A stretch of 64,000 bases of DNA from positions 248,001 through 312,000 of the forward strand of contig CAWHDV010000002.1 in the NCBI GenBank assembly GCA_963828185.1, read 5' to 3'. Made by a program: the position numbers and the translations under genes. The stretch is from Rhodoblastus sp963828185. GTDB lineage: Bacteria; Pseudomonadota; Alphaproteobacteria; Rhizobiales; Beijerinckiaceae. Position 1 is the stretch's first letter. Each line of letters starts with the position of its first letter. Below are positions 8,627 through 16,840 of this stretch, piece after piece. The notes beneath the pieces are model-generated. The model made no database searches. It had not been told where the DNA came from and saw only the letters and a list, made by a program, of their open reading frames with translations.

Positions 8627-9631
8627 TCAGTTCGGCTTCTCGCCCAGCCTGCGGCCGGCGGAGACGGCATAGGCCTGGCTGCGAAAGGCGAGGATCGGGT
8701 CTGGCGAAAGCTCGAAACCGGGGCTGATCGCCGTAGGATCGAAATTGATGTCCTCGCATTTGCCGACGGCGTCCGCCCCCGCCTTGGCGATGGTCAAGGT
8801 CCCGACATTGACCTCGCGCCGACCCGACGGCCAGGCGATGGAAGGATTGTCGATGCTGTCGCCGGGCTCGCCGAGCGTCACGATCATGTCCCAGACAATC
8901 GGCGCCTGGCGCGTCCGCGCGGTCAGACGCTCGTCGAGAAAGTTTTTCGGGCTGGCGGCCGCCTCGCTGTCACTCATGAATTTTTCGCCGTCATGCGGCG
9001 CCATGCGCCAGCGCGCCCAATGCGCCTGCTTGTCGGCGGCGACCAGCTTGAAGGCGTGCAGGCTGTAATAGGCGGCCTCGGCATAGGAGGGCGGCGCGTC
9101 ATGGCTTTTCATCCACGCCCCCAGCGCCCGGGTGTCCGGATGGGTGGCGCTGAACGCCTTGATTTTTTCTGGATCGGGTTTTCCCGTCCTGGGGTCGGGG
9201 GCGACGGCCAGCAGGTTGTCATAAAAGGTCTGGACGCTGGCCGCGCCGAACACCGGCACGTCCAGCAGCGCCATTTGATGCACGCCATCGGGCAGGTCGA
9301 ACCGCAGGGCCATGCCGCGCGGGCTCTTGGCGGCGTCGCTCGCCGAGGGATTGGGACCGGCGACCGAGAACCGGCCGACGACCGGAATCGTCTTGCCGGA
9401 AAACAGCTGCGAATAGCTCAGCGCGCGCCCGGCCTCATTGCCGGTGAAACTGCCCGTCGCGCAAGTTCCCTTCGCATGGTTGCGGCGCAGGCCGGGGTGG
9501 ACGCCGGAGATCTTCTCGAACGCGTTCACCATGTCTTCGGCGGTCGGCGCGCTTTGCGCGCGCACGGAGGCGATGGGAAAAACCAAAGTGGACGTGGCCA
9601 AGGCGCAGGCTAAGGTCGGAAGGCGACGCAT
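8627..9631 (-). CDS. Secreted catalase-related haem peroxidase (SrpA-like)
   Basis: A 334-residue protein of the small catalase-related peroxidase group. An N-terminal signal peptide ending near SVRAQSA (about 25) points to the periplasm. The distal haem region reads VHPGLRRNHAKG, with the conserved His and Arg. Further family features are SPRGMALRF and the end region FRSQAYAVSAGRRLGEKPN. These enzymes bind haem and reduce peroxides with an electron donor; they are much shorter than true catalases. The ATG at 9631 directly precedes the signal peptide. It lies in the same direction as the LysR gene and next to oxalate decarboxylase. Confidence 0.82.
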   Translation of the reverse strand: MRRLPTLACALATSTLVFPIASVRAQSAPTAEDMVNAFEKISGVHPGLRRNHAKGTCATGSFTGNEAGRALSYSQLFSGKTIPVVGRFSVAGPNPSASDAAKSPRGMALRFDLPDGVHQMALLDVPVFGAASVQTFYDNLLAVAPDPRTGKPDPEKIKAFSATHPDTRALGAWMKSHDAPPSYAEAAYYSLHAFKLVAADKQAHWARWRMAPHDGEKFMSDSEAAASPKNFLDERLTARTRQAPIVWDMIVTLGEPGDSIDNPSIAWPSGRREVNVGTLTIAKAGADAVGKCEDINFDPTAISPGFELSPDPILAFRSQAYAVSAGRRLGEKPN

Positions 9632-9661
9632 CGTTTTCTCCCTGGCTGTTGAAAACAAATC

Positions 9662-10543
9662 CTAAACCCGTTTCGCTGGTTCTGGAAGGAAACGCGCCGT
9701 AGAACGCGCCTTGGCGAGAATGGCGTCGGTAAGCCATTGGATGGGCTCGCGCAGGCGTCCCTTCGCGCTGAGCAGGATGAACTCGAGGTCGTCGAATTTG
9801 GGCAACAAGGGGTGCGGCGCGCATTCCATCAGCCCTTCCGGAATGAACATGCGCGAATGCGCCATGAGCCCGAGCCGCGCCCGGGCGGCGGCGGCCAATC
9901 CGCTGAGGCTGCCGCTGGTGCAGGCGAGCCGCCACGGCGTGCCCGCCTGCTCGAGCGCGGCGAGAGCCATGAAACGCGTGATGCTGGGCGGCGGATAGAG
10001 GATGAGCGGAACCCGCCCGTCGGGAAAATCGGGCACGCGCTCGGCGGCGCACCAGACCAGCGGGTCGCGCCAGATCAATTCTCCGCGATCGGCGCCCGGC
10101 CAGCGCTTGCAGAGCACGACATCGAGTTCGCCCGCGTCGAATTTGGCGACCAGGCTGTTGCTCAGCGCGATGGTGAATTCGAGATCGATCAGCGGATGGT
10201 CGGCGGTAAACGCCCGCAGGATTTCCGGCAGCCAGGACGCCACAAGATCTTCCGAGGCGCCGAAGCGCAGCCGGCCGCGAATTTTCGACGCCGCGAAATG
10301 GCGGCGGGCGCGCTCGTTGGTCTCGAGGATGATGCGCGCGAATTCGATCAGCGCCTCACCTTGCGGCGTCATCGACACGGAATGGGTGTCGCGCACCAGC
10401 AATTGATGGCCGACGGATTTTTCCAGCTTGCGCACGTGGTCGCTGACGCTGGATTGCGAAAGGCCGAGCTTGCGCCCCGCCTCGGAAAAGCTGGCGCCCT
10501 CGGCGATCAACAGGAAGGTCTGCAGCAGCACCGGATCGAGCAT
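9662..10543 (-). CDS. LysR-family transcriptional regulator
   Basis: A 293-residue LysR-type regulator. The N-terminal winged helix-turn-helix (about 3-62) contains AGRKLGLSQSSVSDHVRKLE. The rest is a periplasmic-binding-protein-like effector domain. The gene is divergent from the oxalate decarboxylase gene, with a 130 bp region between them that holds a clean T-N11-A palindrome. By the usual LysR logic it should control the divergent gene and itself. The effector is unknown; oxalate is a reasonable guess from context only. The peroxidase gene follows 30 bp downstream. Confidence 0.9.
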   Translation of the reverse strand: MLDPVLLQTFLLIAEGASFSEAGRKLGLSQSSVSDHVRKLEKSVGHQLLVRDTHSVSMTPQGEALIEFARIILETNERARRHFAASKIRGRLRFGASEDLVASWLPEILRAFTADHPLIDLEFTIALSNSLVAKFDAGELDVVLCKRWPGADRGELIWRDPLVWCAAERVPDFPDGRVPLILYPPPSITRFMALAALEQAGTPWRLACTSGSLSGLAAAARARLGLMAHSRMFIPEGLMECAPHPLLPKFDDLEFILLSAKGRLREPIQWLTDAILAKARSTARFLPEPAKRV

Positions 10544-10557
10544 TTTTGCGCGCGCCT

Positions 10558-10572
10558 ATCGGAAAATCCGAT
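10558..10572. promoter_or_regulatory. Palindromic LysR-type operator candidate
   Basis: The sequence ATCGGAAAATCCGAT is a perfect 6-3-6 palindrome and contains T-N11-A, the LysR binding signature. It sits 15 bp upstream of the LysR start codon and about 100 bp upstream of the oxalate decarboxylase start, in the divergent promoter region. Direct binding is inferred. Confidence 0.6.
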
Positions 10573-10673
10573 CATTGATTTCGGGATCGTCCACGTTCCC
10601 TGCGAAAATGACAAGGCTTATCCTCGCGATACGAGGTCGCAAAGACCCGCATACACTATCAGGAGGAAGCATT

Positions 10674-11879
10674 ATGACGTCCCTGTCCAGGCGCAATGTA
10701 CTATTGAAAGGGGCCGTTGGCGGCGTGGCGGCGATCGTCGCGGCCGATGCGGCGGCCCAGACCTATCCCGCGGCGGCGACCACCCTACCCGGCCCGCATG
10801 ACGACGCCGAGGCGGCGATCAATCCCTATGACTGGCAAGGACTGCCGACCGATCACGGCAATCTCGGCACGTTGCGCTCGTCCTTCTCGTCGGTTCACAA
10901 CCGGCACACCAAGGCCGGTTGGGCGCGCGAGGTGACGGTGCGCAATTTCCCGATCTCCAAGGCGATGGCGGGCGTCAACATGCGCCTGCCCAAGGGCGCC
11001 GTGCGCGAACTGCATTGGCATGTCCCCGCCGAATGGGCCTATGTGACCTACGGCGTCGGACGCATCACCGGCGTCGACGCGCAGGCCAACAAGTTCGTCT
11101 CCGACGTGAAGGAAGGCGATTTGTGGTTCTTCCCCGGCGGCGTGCCGCATTCGATCCAAGGCCTCGGACCGGACGGATGCGAGTTCATCCTGGTGTTCAA
11201 CGACGGCAATTTCTCCGAGGACAGCACGTTCCTCATCACCGACTGGTTCAACCATACGCCCAAGGACGTGCTGGCGCTGAATTTCGGCGTCCCCGCCTCG
11301 ACCTTCGACAAGACCAACCGCGACGACCTGTGGATTTTTGACGCGCCGCTTCCCGCCTCGCTCGCCGAGGATGAGAAGGAAAGCTCGCGACCGGATACGC
11401 CCAACCCCTTCAAATTTTCGCTCGGCGACGCCAAGCCGGTGTTCAAGTCGGCGGGCGGCGCGGTCAGGATCGCCAATTCCAGCAACTTCAAGGCGACGAC
11501 CATGGCCGCCGCGCTGGTCGAGATCGAACCCGGCGGAATGCGCGAACTGCACTGGCATCCGCATTCGGACGAATGGCAATATTACATCAGCGGCAAGGCG
11601 CGCATGGGCGTGTTCCACGGCGAAGGCCGCGCCGCCACGGTGGAGTTCCACCCCAGCGACGTCGGCTACGTGCCGCAATCGATCGGCCATTACGTCCAAA
11701 ATGTCGGCTCGGACAAGCTGCGCTTTCTCGAGGTCTTCACCACCCCGGAATACGCCGACATTTCGCTCGCCTCGTGGATCGCCAACGTTCCGCACGAGTT
11801 GGTCGCGGCGCATCTCAACATCGATGTCGAGACCTTGCAGAAAATGGTGCAATCGAAGACGCCGGTCTTACCGGTCTGA
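10674..11879 (+). CDS. oxdC: Tat-exported bicupin oxalate decarboxylase
   Basis: A 401-residue protein of the OxdC/OxdD bicupin family, which converts oxalate to formate and CO2 using manganese. It begins with a twin-arginine signal (SRRNVLLKG, residues 5-13) and a likely cleavage after AADAAAQ, so it should be exported folded. Each cupin has its metal site: ELHWHVPAEWAYV (about 103-115) and ELHWHPHSDEWQYY (about 285-298). The lid of cupin 1 reads SEDSTF, close to the SENST lid of true decarboxylases, so the catalytic Glu is kept. The ATG at 10674 follows a strong AGGAGGAAGC site. A divergent LysR gene lies upstream. Confidence 0.88.
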   Translation: MTSLSRRNVLLKGAVGGVAAIVAADAAAQTYPAAATTLPGPHDDAEAAINPYDWQGLPTDHGNLGTLRSSFSSVHNRHTKAGWAREVTVRNFPISKAMAGVNMRLPKGAVRELHWHVPAEWAYVTYGVGRITGVDAQANKFVSDVKEGDLWFFPGGVPHSIQGLGPDGCEFILVFNDGNFSEDSTFLITDWFNHTPKDVLALNFGVPASTFDKTNRDDLWIFDAPLPASLAEDEKESSRPDTPNPFKFSLGDAKPVFKSAGGAVRIANSSNFKATTMAAALVEIEPGGMRELHWHPHSDEWQYYISGKARMGVFHGEGRAATVEFHPSDVGYVPQSIGHYVQNVGSDKLRFLEVFTTPEYADISLASWIANVPHELVAAHLNIDVETLQKMVQSKTPVLPV

Positions 11880-11926
11880 GTGGATTCGGCGCTTGAGACG
11901 CCAATTCTCACGCCATCGTGAAGATA

Positions 11927-11946
11927 CAACGGGGTTATCCCCGTTG
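11927..11946 (+). terminator. Hairpin after oxalate decarboxylase
   Basis: CAACGGGG and CCCCGTTG form a perfect 8 bp stem with a TTAT loop, 48 bp after the stop codon. The following sequence is only mildly T-rich, so it may act as a terminator or as a 3'-end stabiliser. Confidence 0.5.
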
Positions 11947-12015
11947 TTCACCAGAACATTTTGCGCAAGATTTGCTTTTATTGAAGCGACAAGACCTAAC
12001 AAAAGGGCATTCATT

Positions 12016-12423
12016 ATGAGCGACAAGTCATTTCTGGTTGTTCCATTTGACCGCGACGCCAACAACGCGCTGCGCCCCGGTTCGCCGGCGCGGCTTGAAA
12101 CTCGCGAGGCGGCGCGGTTCGCGGCGCAACAGGTCGCGAGTTTTCATGCGGGGATCGCCATTATCGAGGAGCGGCGCGACGCTTTCGTCGAACCGCGCAT
12201 CGTCGAAATCCTCGGGTCGGTTTCGCCGGCGACCGTGGCAATGTTCGGGACAGCGGCAAGGGTGGGGAAATGCGGCCGGGTGGCCGATCGGGTGCGCGAA
12301 TTCATGAACCGCACCGCCGGACCGTCGGACGTTGACGCCGCGCAAGGCTATGACGCGAACGCCAGCCGCAAGCGGCAGGCGTTGCGAAACCTGCCGCGCA
12401 GCCGCCAGCCCTCGTCCGTGTAA
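12016..12423 (+). CDS. Hypothetical protein
   Basis: A 135-residue soluble protein with no recognisable domain, signal peptide or membrane helix. The central part (about 30-75) is helical and contains two short alanine-rich segments. The C-terminal 30 residues are rich in Arg, Gln and Ser and look disordered. The ATG at 12016 has a weak AAAAGGG upstream. It stands alone between oxalate decarboxylase and the convergent NifU-like gene. I cannot suggest a function. Confidence 0.45.
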   Translation: MSDKSFLVVPFDRDANNALRPGSPARLETREAARFAAQQVASFHAGIAIIEERRDAFVEPRIVEILGSVSPATVAMFGTAARVGKCGRVADRVREFMNRTAGPSDVDAAQGYDANASRKRQALRNLPRSRQPSSV

Positions 12424-12453
12424 GGCGCCGCGGCCGTTACGCGTCCAGGCTGT

Positions 12454-12888
12454 CTAGGCGCCGTTCCGTTCGATCTTGTCGAGCGCCTCGGCGACGGCGT
12501 CGAAAACCAGCAGGATCGAAGCGTGGCGGGCCTTGTAGTCGCGCGCCGGCTCGAGAACGCCAGCGTCGCTGAACCGGCCCTGCGGCGGCGGGCCGCCTTC
12601 CTTGAGCATCTTGCGCATCGCCTCGCGCGCGTCGCGCAACTCCTGCGGCGTCGCGCCGATGATCTGCCGCCCCATCACCGAACAGGAGGTCTGGCCGAGC
12701 GCGCAGGCCTTCACCTCCTGCGCGAAATCCGCGACGCGCCCGTCCTCGACCGCCAGGTCGATGGTGACGCTCGATCCGCACAGGCGCGAATGGGCGCTGG
12801 CCGAGGCCTGCGGCGCCGCCAGCCGGCCAAGCCGCGGAATGTTCGCGGCGAGTTCGAGGATCCTGCGATTGTAGATTTCGTCGAGCAT
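12454..12888 (-). CDS. NifU/SufU-like iron-sulphur scaffold homologue
   Basis: A 144-residue protein of the IscU/SufU/NifU_N fold, beginning MLDEIYNRRILELA. Two ligand cysteines of the family are present: SRLCGSSVTID (about 41) and VKACALGQTSCSVMG (about 66, with an extra Cys). The third ligand position, usually Cys in a motif like R-x-x-C-A-x-L, reads KARHASIL here, so His replaces Cys. A scaffold or sulphur-transfer role is the family expectation; altered ligation is inferred. The start ATG is at 12888, and the gene follows ligA on the same strand with 68 bp between them. Confidence 0.75.
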   Translation of the reverse strand: MLDEIYNRRILELAANIPRLGRLAAPQASASAHSRLCGSSVTIDLAVEDGRVADFAQEVKACALGQTSCSVMGRQIIGATPQELRDAREAMRKMLKEGGPPPQGRFSDAGVLEPARDYKARHASILLVFDAVAEALDKIERNGA

Positions 12889-12956
12889 GATTTTCGCGTC
12901 CCTGGCGGAAGCACCTTTCAGATAGAGCGCCCGCCTTCGCCATGCAACGGGGGAGC

Positions 12957-15054
12957 TTAAGTCCCTGCCTGCCCCACCAGCGCCAGCCACGCCTCCTCGT
13001 CGATGGTCTCGACGCCGAGTTCGCGCGCCTTGGCGAGTTTCGAGCCGGCGTCGGCGCCGGCCACCAGCAGGTCGGTTTTTTTCGAAATAGAGCCGGAAAC
13101 CTTGGCGCCCAATCGTTCCGCCATGGCCTTGGCCTCGTCACGCGTCATGCGCAACAGCGAGCCGGTAAACACCACTGTTTTCCCCGCCACCGGACTGTCG
13201 CTCTTGACCGCCGCCATCGGCTGCGGCCGCACCTGCGCGAGAAGCGCGTCGAGCGCCGCCTCGTTATGCGGCTCGATGAAGAAATCGGCGACCGCTTCGG
13301 CCACGACTTCGCCAATCCCGTCGATCGCCACGAGCTCTTCGCGAAAAACCGTGCCCGCCTGCGCCCGCCGCGCGACGTCGCGCAAGCCCTCGAAAGAGTT
13401 CGAACCGCCGCGCCAGCCTGATAGCGTTGGTTTCGCCGACATGGCGGATGCCGAGGGCAAAGATGAAGCGGTTCAGTGCGATCTCGCGCCGCGCCTCAAT
13501 GGCGTCAAACAGCTTTTTCGTCGAAACCTTGCCGAACCCCTCGAAATTCTCGATCCTCGCAAGGCTCGTCCGGTCGCGCTCGCGAAGCGTGAAAATATCG
13601 GCCGCCGTCTTGATCAGCTCCTTTTCGTAGAAAAAGGCGATCTGCCTGTCGCCCAGCCCCTCGATGTCGAAGGCGTTGCGCGAGCAGAAATGCCGCAGCC
13701 TCTCTACCGCCTGCGCCGCGCAGACCAGCGTTCCCGTGCAGCGGCGCGCCACATCGGCCTCGCCGGTTTTGGGATCGATTTCACGCAAGGCCGCCGAGCC
13801 GCAGACCGGACAGGTCTCGGGCATTTTGTATGGCTCCGCTCCGTCAGGGCGTTTTTCCATCACCACGCCGAGGATTTGCGGAATGACGTCGCCGGCGCGC
13901 TGCACGATCACCGTGTCGCCGATGCGTATGTCCTTGCGCGCGATCTCGTCTTCGTTGTGCAAAGTGGCGTTGGACACCACCACCCCGCCGACGGTGACGG
14001 GATCGAGCCGCGCCACCGGCGTCAGCGCGCCGGTGCGCCCGACCTGGATTTCGATGTCGCGCAGGATGCTGGTCGCCTTTTCGGCGGGAAACTTGTGCGC
14101 CGTCGCCCAGCGCGGCGCCCGCGAGACAAAGCCGAGGCGTTGCTGCTGCGCCAGATCATTCACCTTGTAGACGACCCCGTCTATGTCATAGCCGAGCGAG
14201 GCGCGGCGGCTTTCGATGTCGCGGAAATGCGCCAGCATCTCGTCGGCGGAGCGGCACAGGATGGTGAGCGGATTGACGATAAAGCCATAGGCGCGAAACG
14301 CCTGCATCATGCCGGATTGCGTGCTGGCGGGGGTTTGTGAAATCTCGCCCCAGGCATAGGCGAAGAATTTTAAAGGCCGCCGCGAGGTGACGGAAGAATC
14401 GAGCTGGCGCAGCGATCCGGCCGCCGCATTGCGGGGATTGGCGAACGCCGCCCTGCCTTGCTCCGCCTGCCGTTCGTTCAAGGCGGCGAAGTCCTTGTGC
14501 GACATGTAGACTTCGCCGCGCACGTCGAGAATTTTGGGCGGCGATCCCGCGAGTTTTTCCGGAATGTCTCGAATCGTCCGGGCGTTGGCGGTCACGTCCT
14601 CGCCAACAAATCCATCGCCGCGCGTCGCCGCGCTGACCAGCACGCCGCCTTCATAACGCAGGTTGCACGACAGTCCGTCGATCTTCGGCTCGGCGGTGAA
14701 ATCCAGCGGCGCCTCCGCGCTCAGGCCGAGGAAGCGCTTCACCCGCGCCACGAATTCAAAAAGCTCGTCGTCGGCGAAAATATTGCCGAGCGACAGCATG
14801 GGGACGGCATGGCTGATTTTCGCGAATTTTTCCGCCGGGGCCGCGCCGACCTTTTTGGTCAGCGAATCCTCATTGGCGAGCTGCGGAAATTGCGCTTCGA
14901 TCTGCGCATAGCGGCGGCGCAGGGCGTCGTAATCCGCGTCGGAAATTTTCGGCGCGTCTTCCCGATAGTAGGCGCGGTCATGCGCCGCGATTTCCTCGCC
15001 GAGCATTTCGTGCTTTTCGCGCGCCTGCGCGAGGTCGTCCTTTTTTGCCGTCAT
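12957..15054 (-). pseudogene. ligA: NAD-dependent DNA ligase LigA, interrupted by one frameshift
   Basis: All parts of an NAD-dependent DNA ligase are present but in two frames. From 15054 to about 13400: the Ia domain (AHDRAYYREDAPKISDADYD), the catalytic lysine motif EPKIDGLSC, the OB fold, the four-cysteine zinc finger (CPVCG ... RCTGTLVC) and the first helix-hairpin-helix units, about 550 native residues. The second frame, about 13405 to 12957, continues with SFEGLRDVARRAQAGTVF, the remaining hairpins and the BRCT domain (GKTVVFTGSLLRMTRDEAKA). The total of 2,098 bp is one more than a multiple of three, so one extra base near 13391-13405 explains it. If real, the product stops early without BRCT. 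Confidence 0.85.
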
Positions 15055-15142
15055 GGCCGGAATCTAGCCGAAAACGGCTCCGAGAAAAATCCGTCTCCTT
15101 TCGCCGCACACAGGTTCGGGCCAGCTCACGTTTCGACTTGGC

Positions 15143-16132
15143 TCACGCCAGATGCGACAGGCGCTCCCATGTGCCCGGATGCGAACGCAGCGGGCGCGAC
15201 GCCGGATGGTCCTGCATGTGAGCGTGGAAAGGCGTCAGGCCGGTGTGAAAATATTCCAGCTTGCACAGAGCCGCGGCCAGCGCCTTTGGATGGTCGATCA
15301 ACTCGGCCGCCATGGCGTCGGCGGCGAGTTCGCGCACGCGCGAAAGCGCCAGGAACAGCAGGCGCGCCAGCGCGGGCGCGGCGACCAGCAACAGCGCCAG
15401 CGGCGCCAAGGCGTCGAGGTCCTTGCCCCGCGCCCGCAGGCCGGCGATACCGCGCAGGGCCGCTCCGGCGATTTCGCCCTGGATGGCGGCGGCCCAGTTC
15501 ATCGCGCCGGTGTCATGGTGCAGGATATGCGCTGCTTCATGCGCGAATATGCCGGCGATTTCCTCATGCGAGAGGTTGCGCAAAAGACCTTCGGTGACCG
15601 ATATGCAGGCGTTTTCCGGCGTGCCGAGCGCATAGGCGTTCATGCCGGGAAACGGCAGCAGGAAGAGTTCCGGCACGCGCTCCATGCCAGCGCGTATGCA
15701 GATATCGACCAGGATTGCATAAAGACGAGGCGCCTCCTGGCAGCGCAGCGGGCGGGCGCCGAAGGCGCGCAGCGTCTCATGCGGCTGGCGCTGCGCCGAG
15801 TGCAGCTTCGTCTGAATTTGCGACAAGGCGTGGCGGGCGCCGCCGCGCGACTTTCCAGTCGCCTGACCGCAGAGATCAAGCAGGTCGATCAGGCCGGAAA
15901 TGACGCGGTTGGATTGATGAGAATGATGCTCGTGCGCCAGACGCCGCCGCAGGCGGGCCAAAGCCGCGCCCGGCCGGCTCGGGTCTTCATGCGCTTGATT
16001 GGCGTGCGGTCGGTCCGCGCCCCCACTCTCGGCCGAAAACCCCGCGCCAAACAATGCGCCACCCCGCCCCGCGGAGGCGCCGATGGCGTGGCGTCCAATG
16101 GCGAAAGCACCAAGTCCCAAGGACTGCGACAC
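15143..16132 (-). CDS. M48-family zinc metallopeptidase
   Basis: A 329-residue protein with an M48 (HtpX/Oma1-like) peptidase domain in its second half. The zinc motif HEAAHILHHD (about 197-206) has the HExxH pattern, and RVRELAADAMA (about 266-276) supplies the third ligand Glu. A hydrophobic stretch (about 242-264) may insert in the membrane. The first 100 residues are low-complexity and polar. The start is GTG at 16132, chosen because GGAGGTGATTC stands just before it. It lies downstream of the two accessory genes at 16286-17521 on the same strand, in a place where recN and ligA are normally neighbours. Confidence 0.8.
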   Translation of the reverse strand: MSQSLGLGAFAIGRHAIGASAGRGGALFGAGFSAESGGADRPHANQAHEDPSRPGAALARLRRRLAHEHHSHQSNRVISGLIDLLDLCGQATGKSRGGARHALSQIQTKLHSAQRQPHETLRAFGARPLRCQEAPRLYAILVDICIRAGMERVPELFLLPFPGMNAYALGTPENACISVTEGLLRNLSHEEIAGIFAHEAAHILHHDTGAMNWAAAIQGEIAGAALRGIAGLRARGKDLDALAPLALLLVAAPALARLLFLALSRVRELAADAMAAELIDHPKALAAALCKLEYFHTGLTPFHAHMQDHPASRPLRSHPGTWERLSHLA

Positions 16133-16285
16133 GAATCACCTCCGATCACTGAGCCCAAGCTGGCACAGTAATCGGAAAGCGAGCAATCGTCATGCCAACT
16201 TTGTGACAAGACGCTGATAAGACCCAGCAATTTCTTTGTTGCGAAGCTTCAGCTATCACGCGCTATGTGGGCGCGAAAAACGCTT

Positions 16286-16765
16286 TCAATGCTTGCCGGC
16301 GCCGGACTCCTTCTCCTCCTTGTGCGATTCGCCGATCGACACATTCTTGATCGACCCGGGCAATGGCAGTTTCGGGTCTTCGCTGCGAAGCAGGGCGATG
16401 TTGCGGTAGATGTCGAACAGCAAGGTGAAGGAGCGCGCATAGTCGCGCGCCGCCAGCGCCTGCGCCGCCGCCGTGGCGAGGGGGACGCAATTTTCCAGGC
16501 CCTCGAATTTCCCGGCATGGGCGTCGAGATAGGCCGTGAGGCGCCGCAGCGAATCGGCGCCCATGTCGGACACCAGCGCAACCGCCGCCGCCGTCTCGAC
16601 CGAGATGGGTCCAGAAGGACCAGGCGTCATGACCGGCGGCGTGCGCGTCTGGATTCGGGCCAGCGCCGGCATGATGTCCTGGAGGACCGCGGCGAGCATG
16701 CGCAAATCCTCACCCTGGTTTGGGTTTTCCATGCCTCTTGACGCGCCCTGGTGCGAATAAGCCAT
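16286..16765 (-). CDS. Small helical protein, partner candidate of the glutamine-rich protein
   Basis: A 159-residue soluble protein of unknown family. The ATG at 16765 is preceded by GAGGAGCAAGAC, a good ribosome-binding site. An N-terminal helix reads LRMLAAVLQDIMPALARIQ; its spacing of hydrophobic residues and the P-x-L ending resemble the helix repeated three times in the next gene upstream (NVLQQIAPILPQILAQ). Central helices (about 55-130) contain no cysteine cluster or catalytic motif. The C-terminus is a charged tail rich in Lys, Glu and Gly. It lies 75 bp downstream of the glutamine-rich gene on the same strand, so an operon is likely. Confidence 0.6.
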   Translation of the reverse strand: MAYSHQGASRGMENPNQGEDLRMLAAVLQDIMPALARIQTRTPPVMTPGPSGPISVETAAAVALVSDMGADSLRRLTAYLDAHAGKFEGLENCVPLATAAAQALAARDYARSFTLLFDIYRNIALLRSEDPKLPLPGSIKNVSIGESHKEEKESGAGKH

Positions 16766-16840
16766 GTCTTGCTCCTCGTGGATGGGGCGATGAAGGGAAG
16801 GCGAACGGGCGGGGAAAAGACCCCGCCCGCTCATGATCCG

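Noticed and set aside
5863..8670. Very long minus-strand reading frame opposite the UbiH-like and xth genes
   Set aside because: Only its end (from 6429 down) is the thioredoxin-like gene. The rest is a shadow of two well-conserved plus-strand genes and has biased, repetitive composition.
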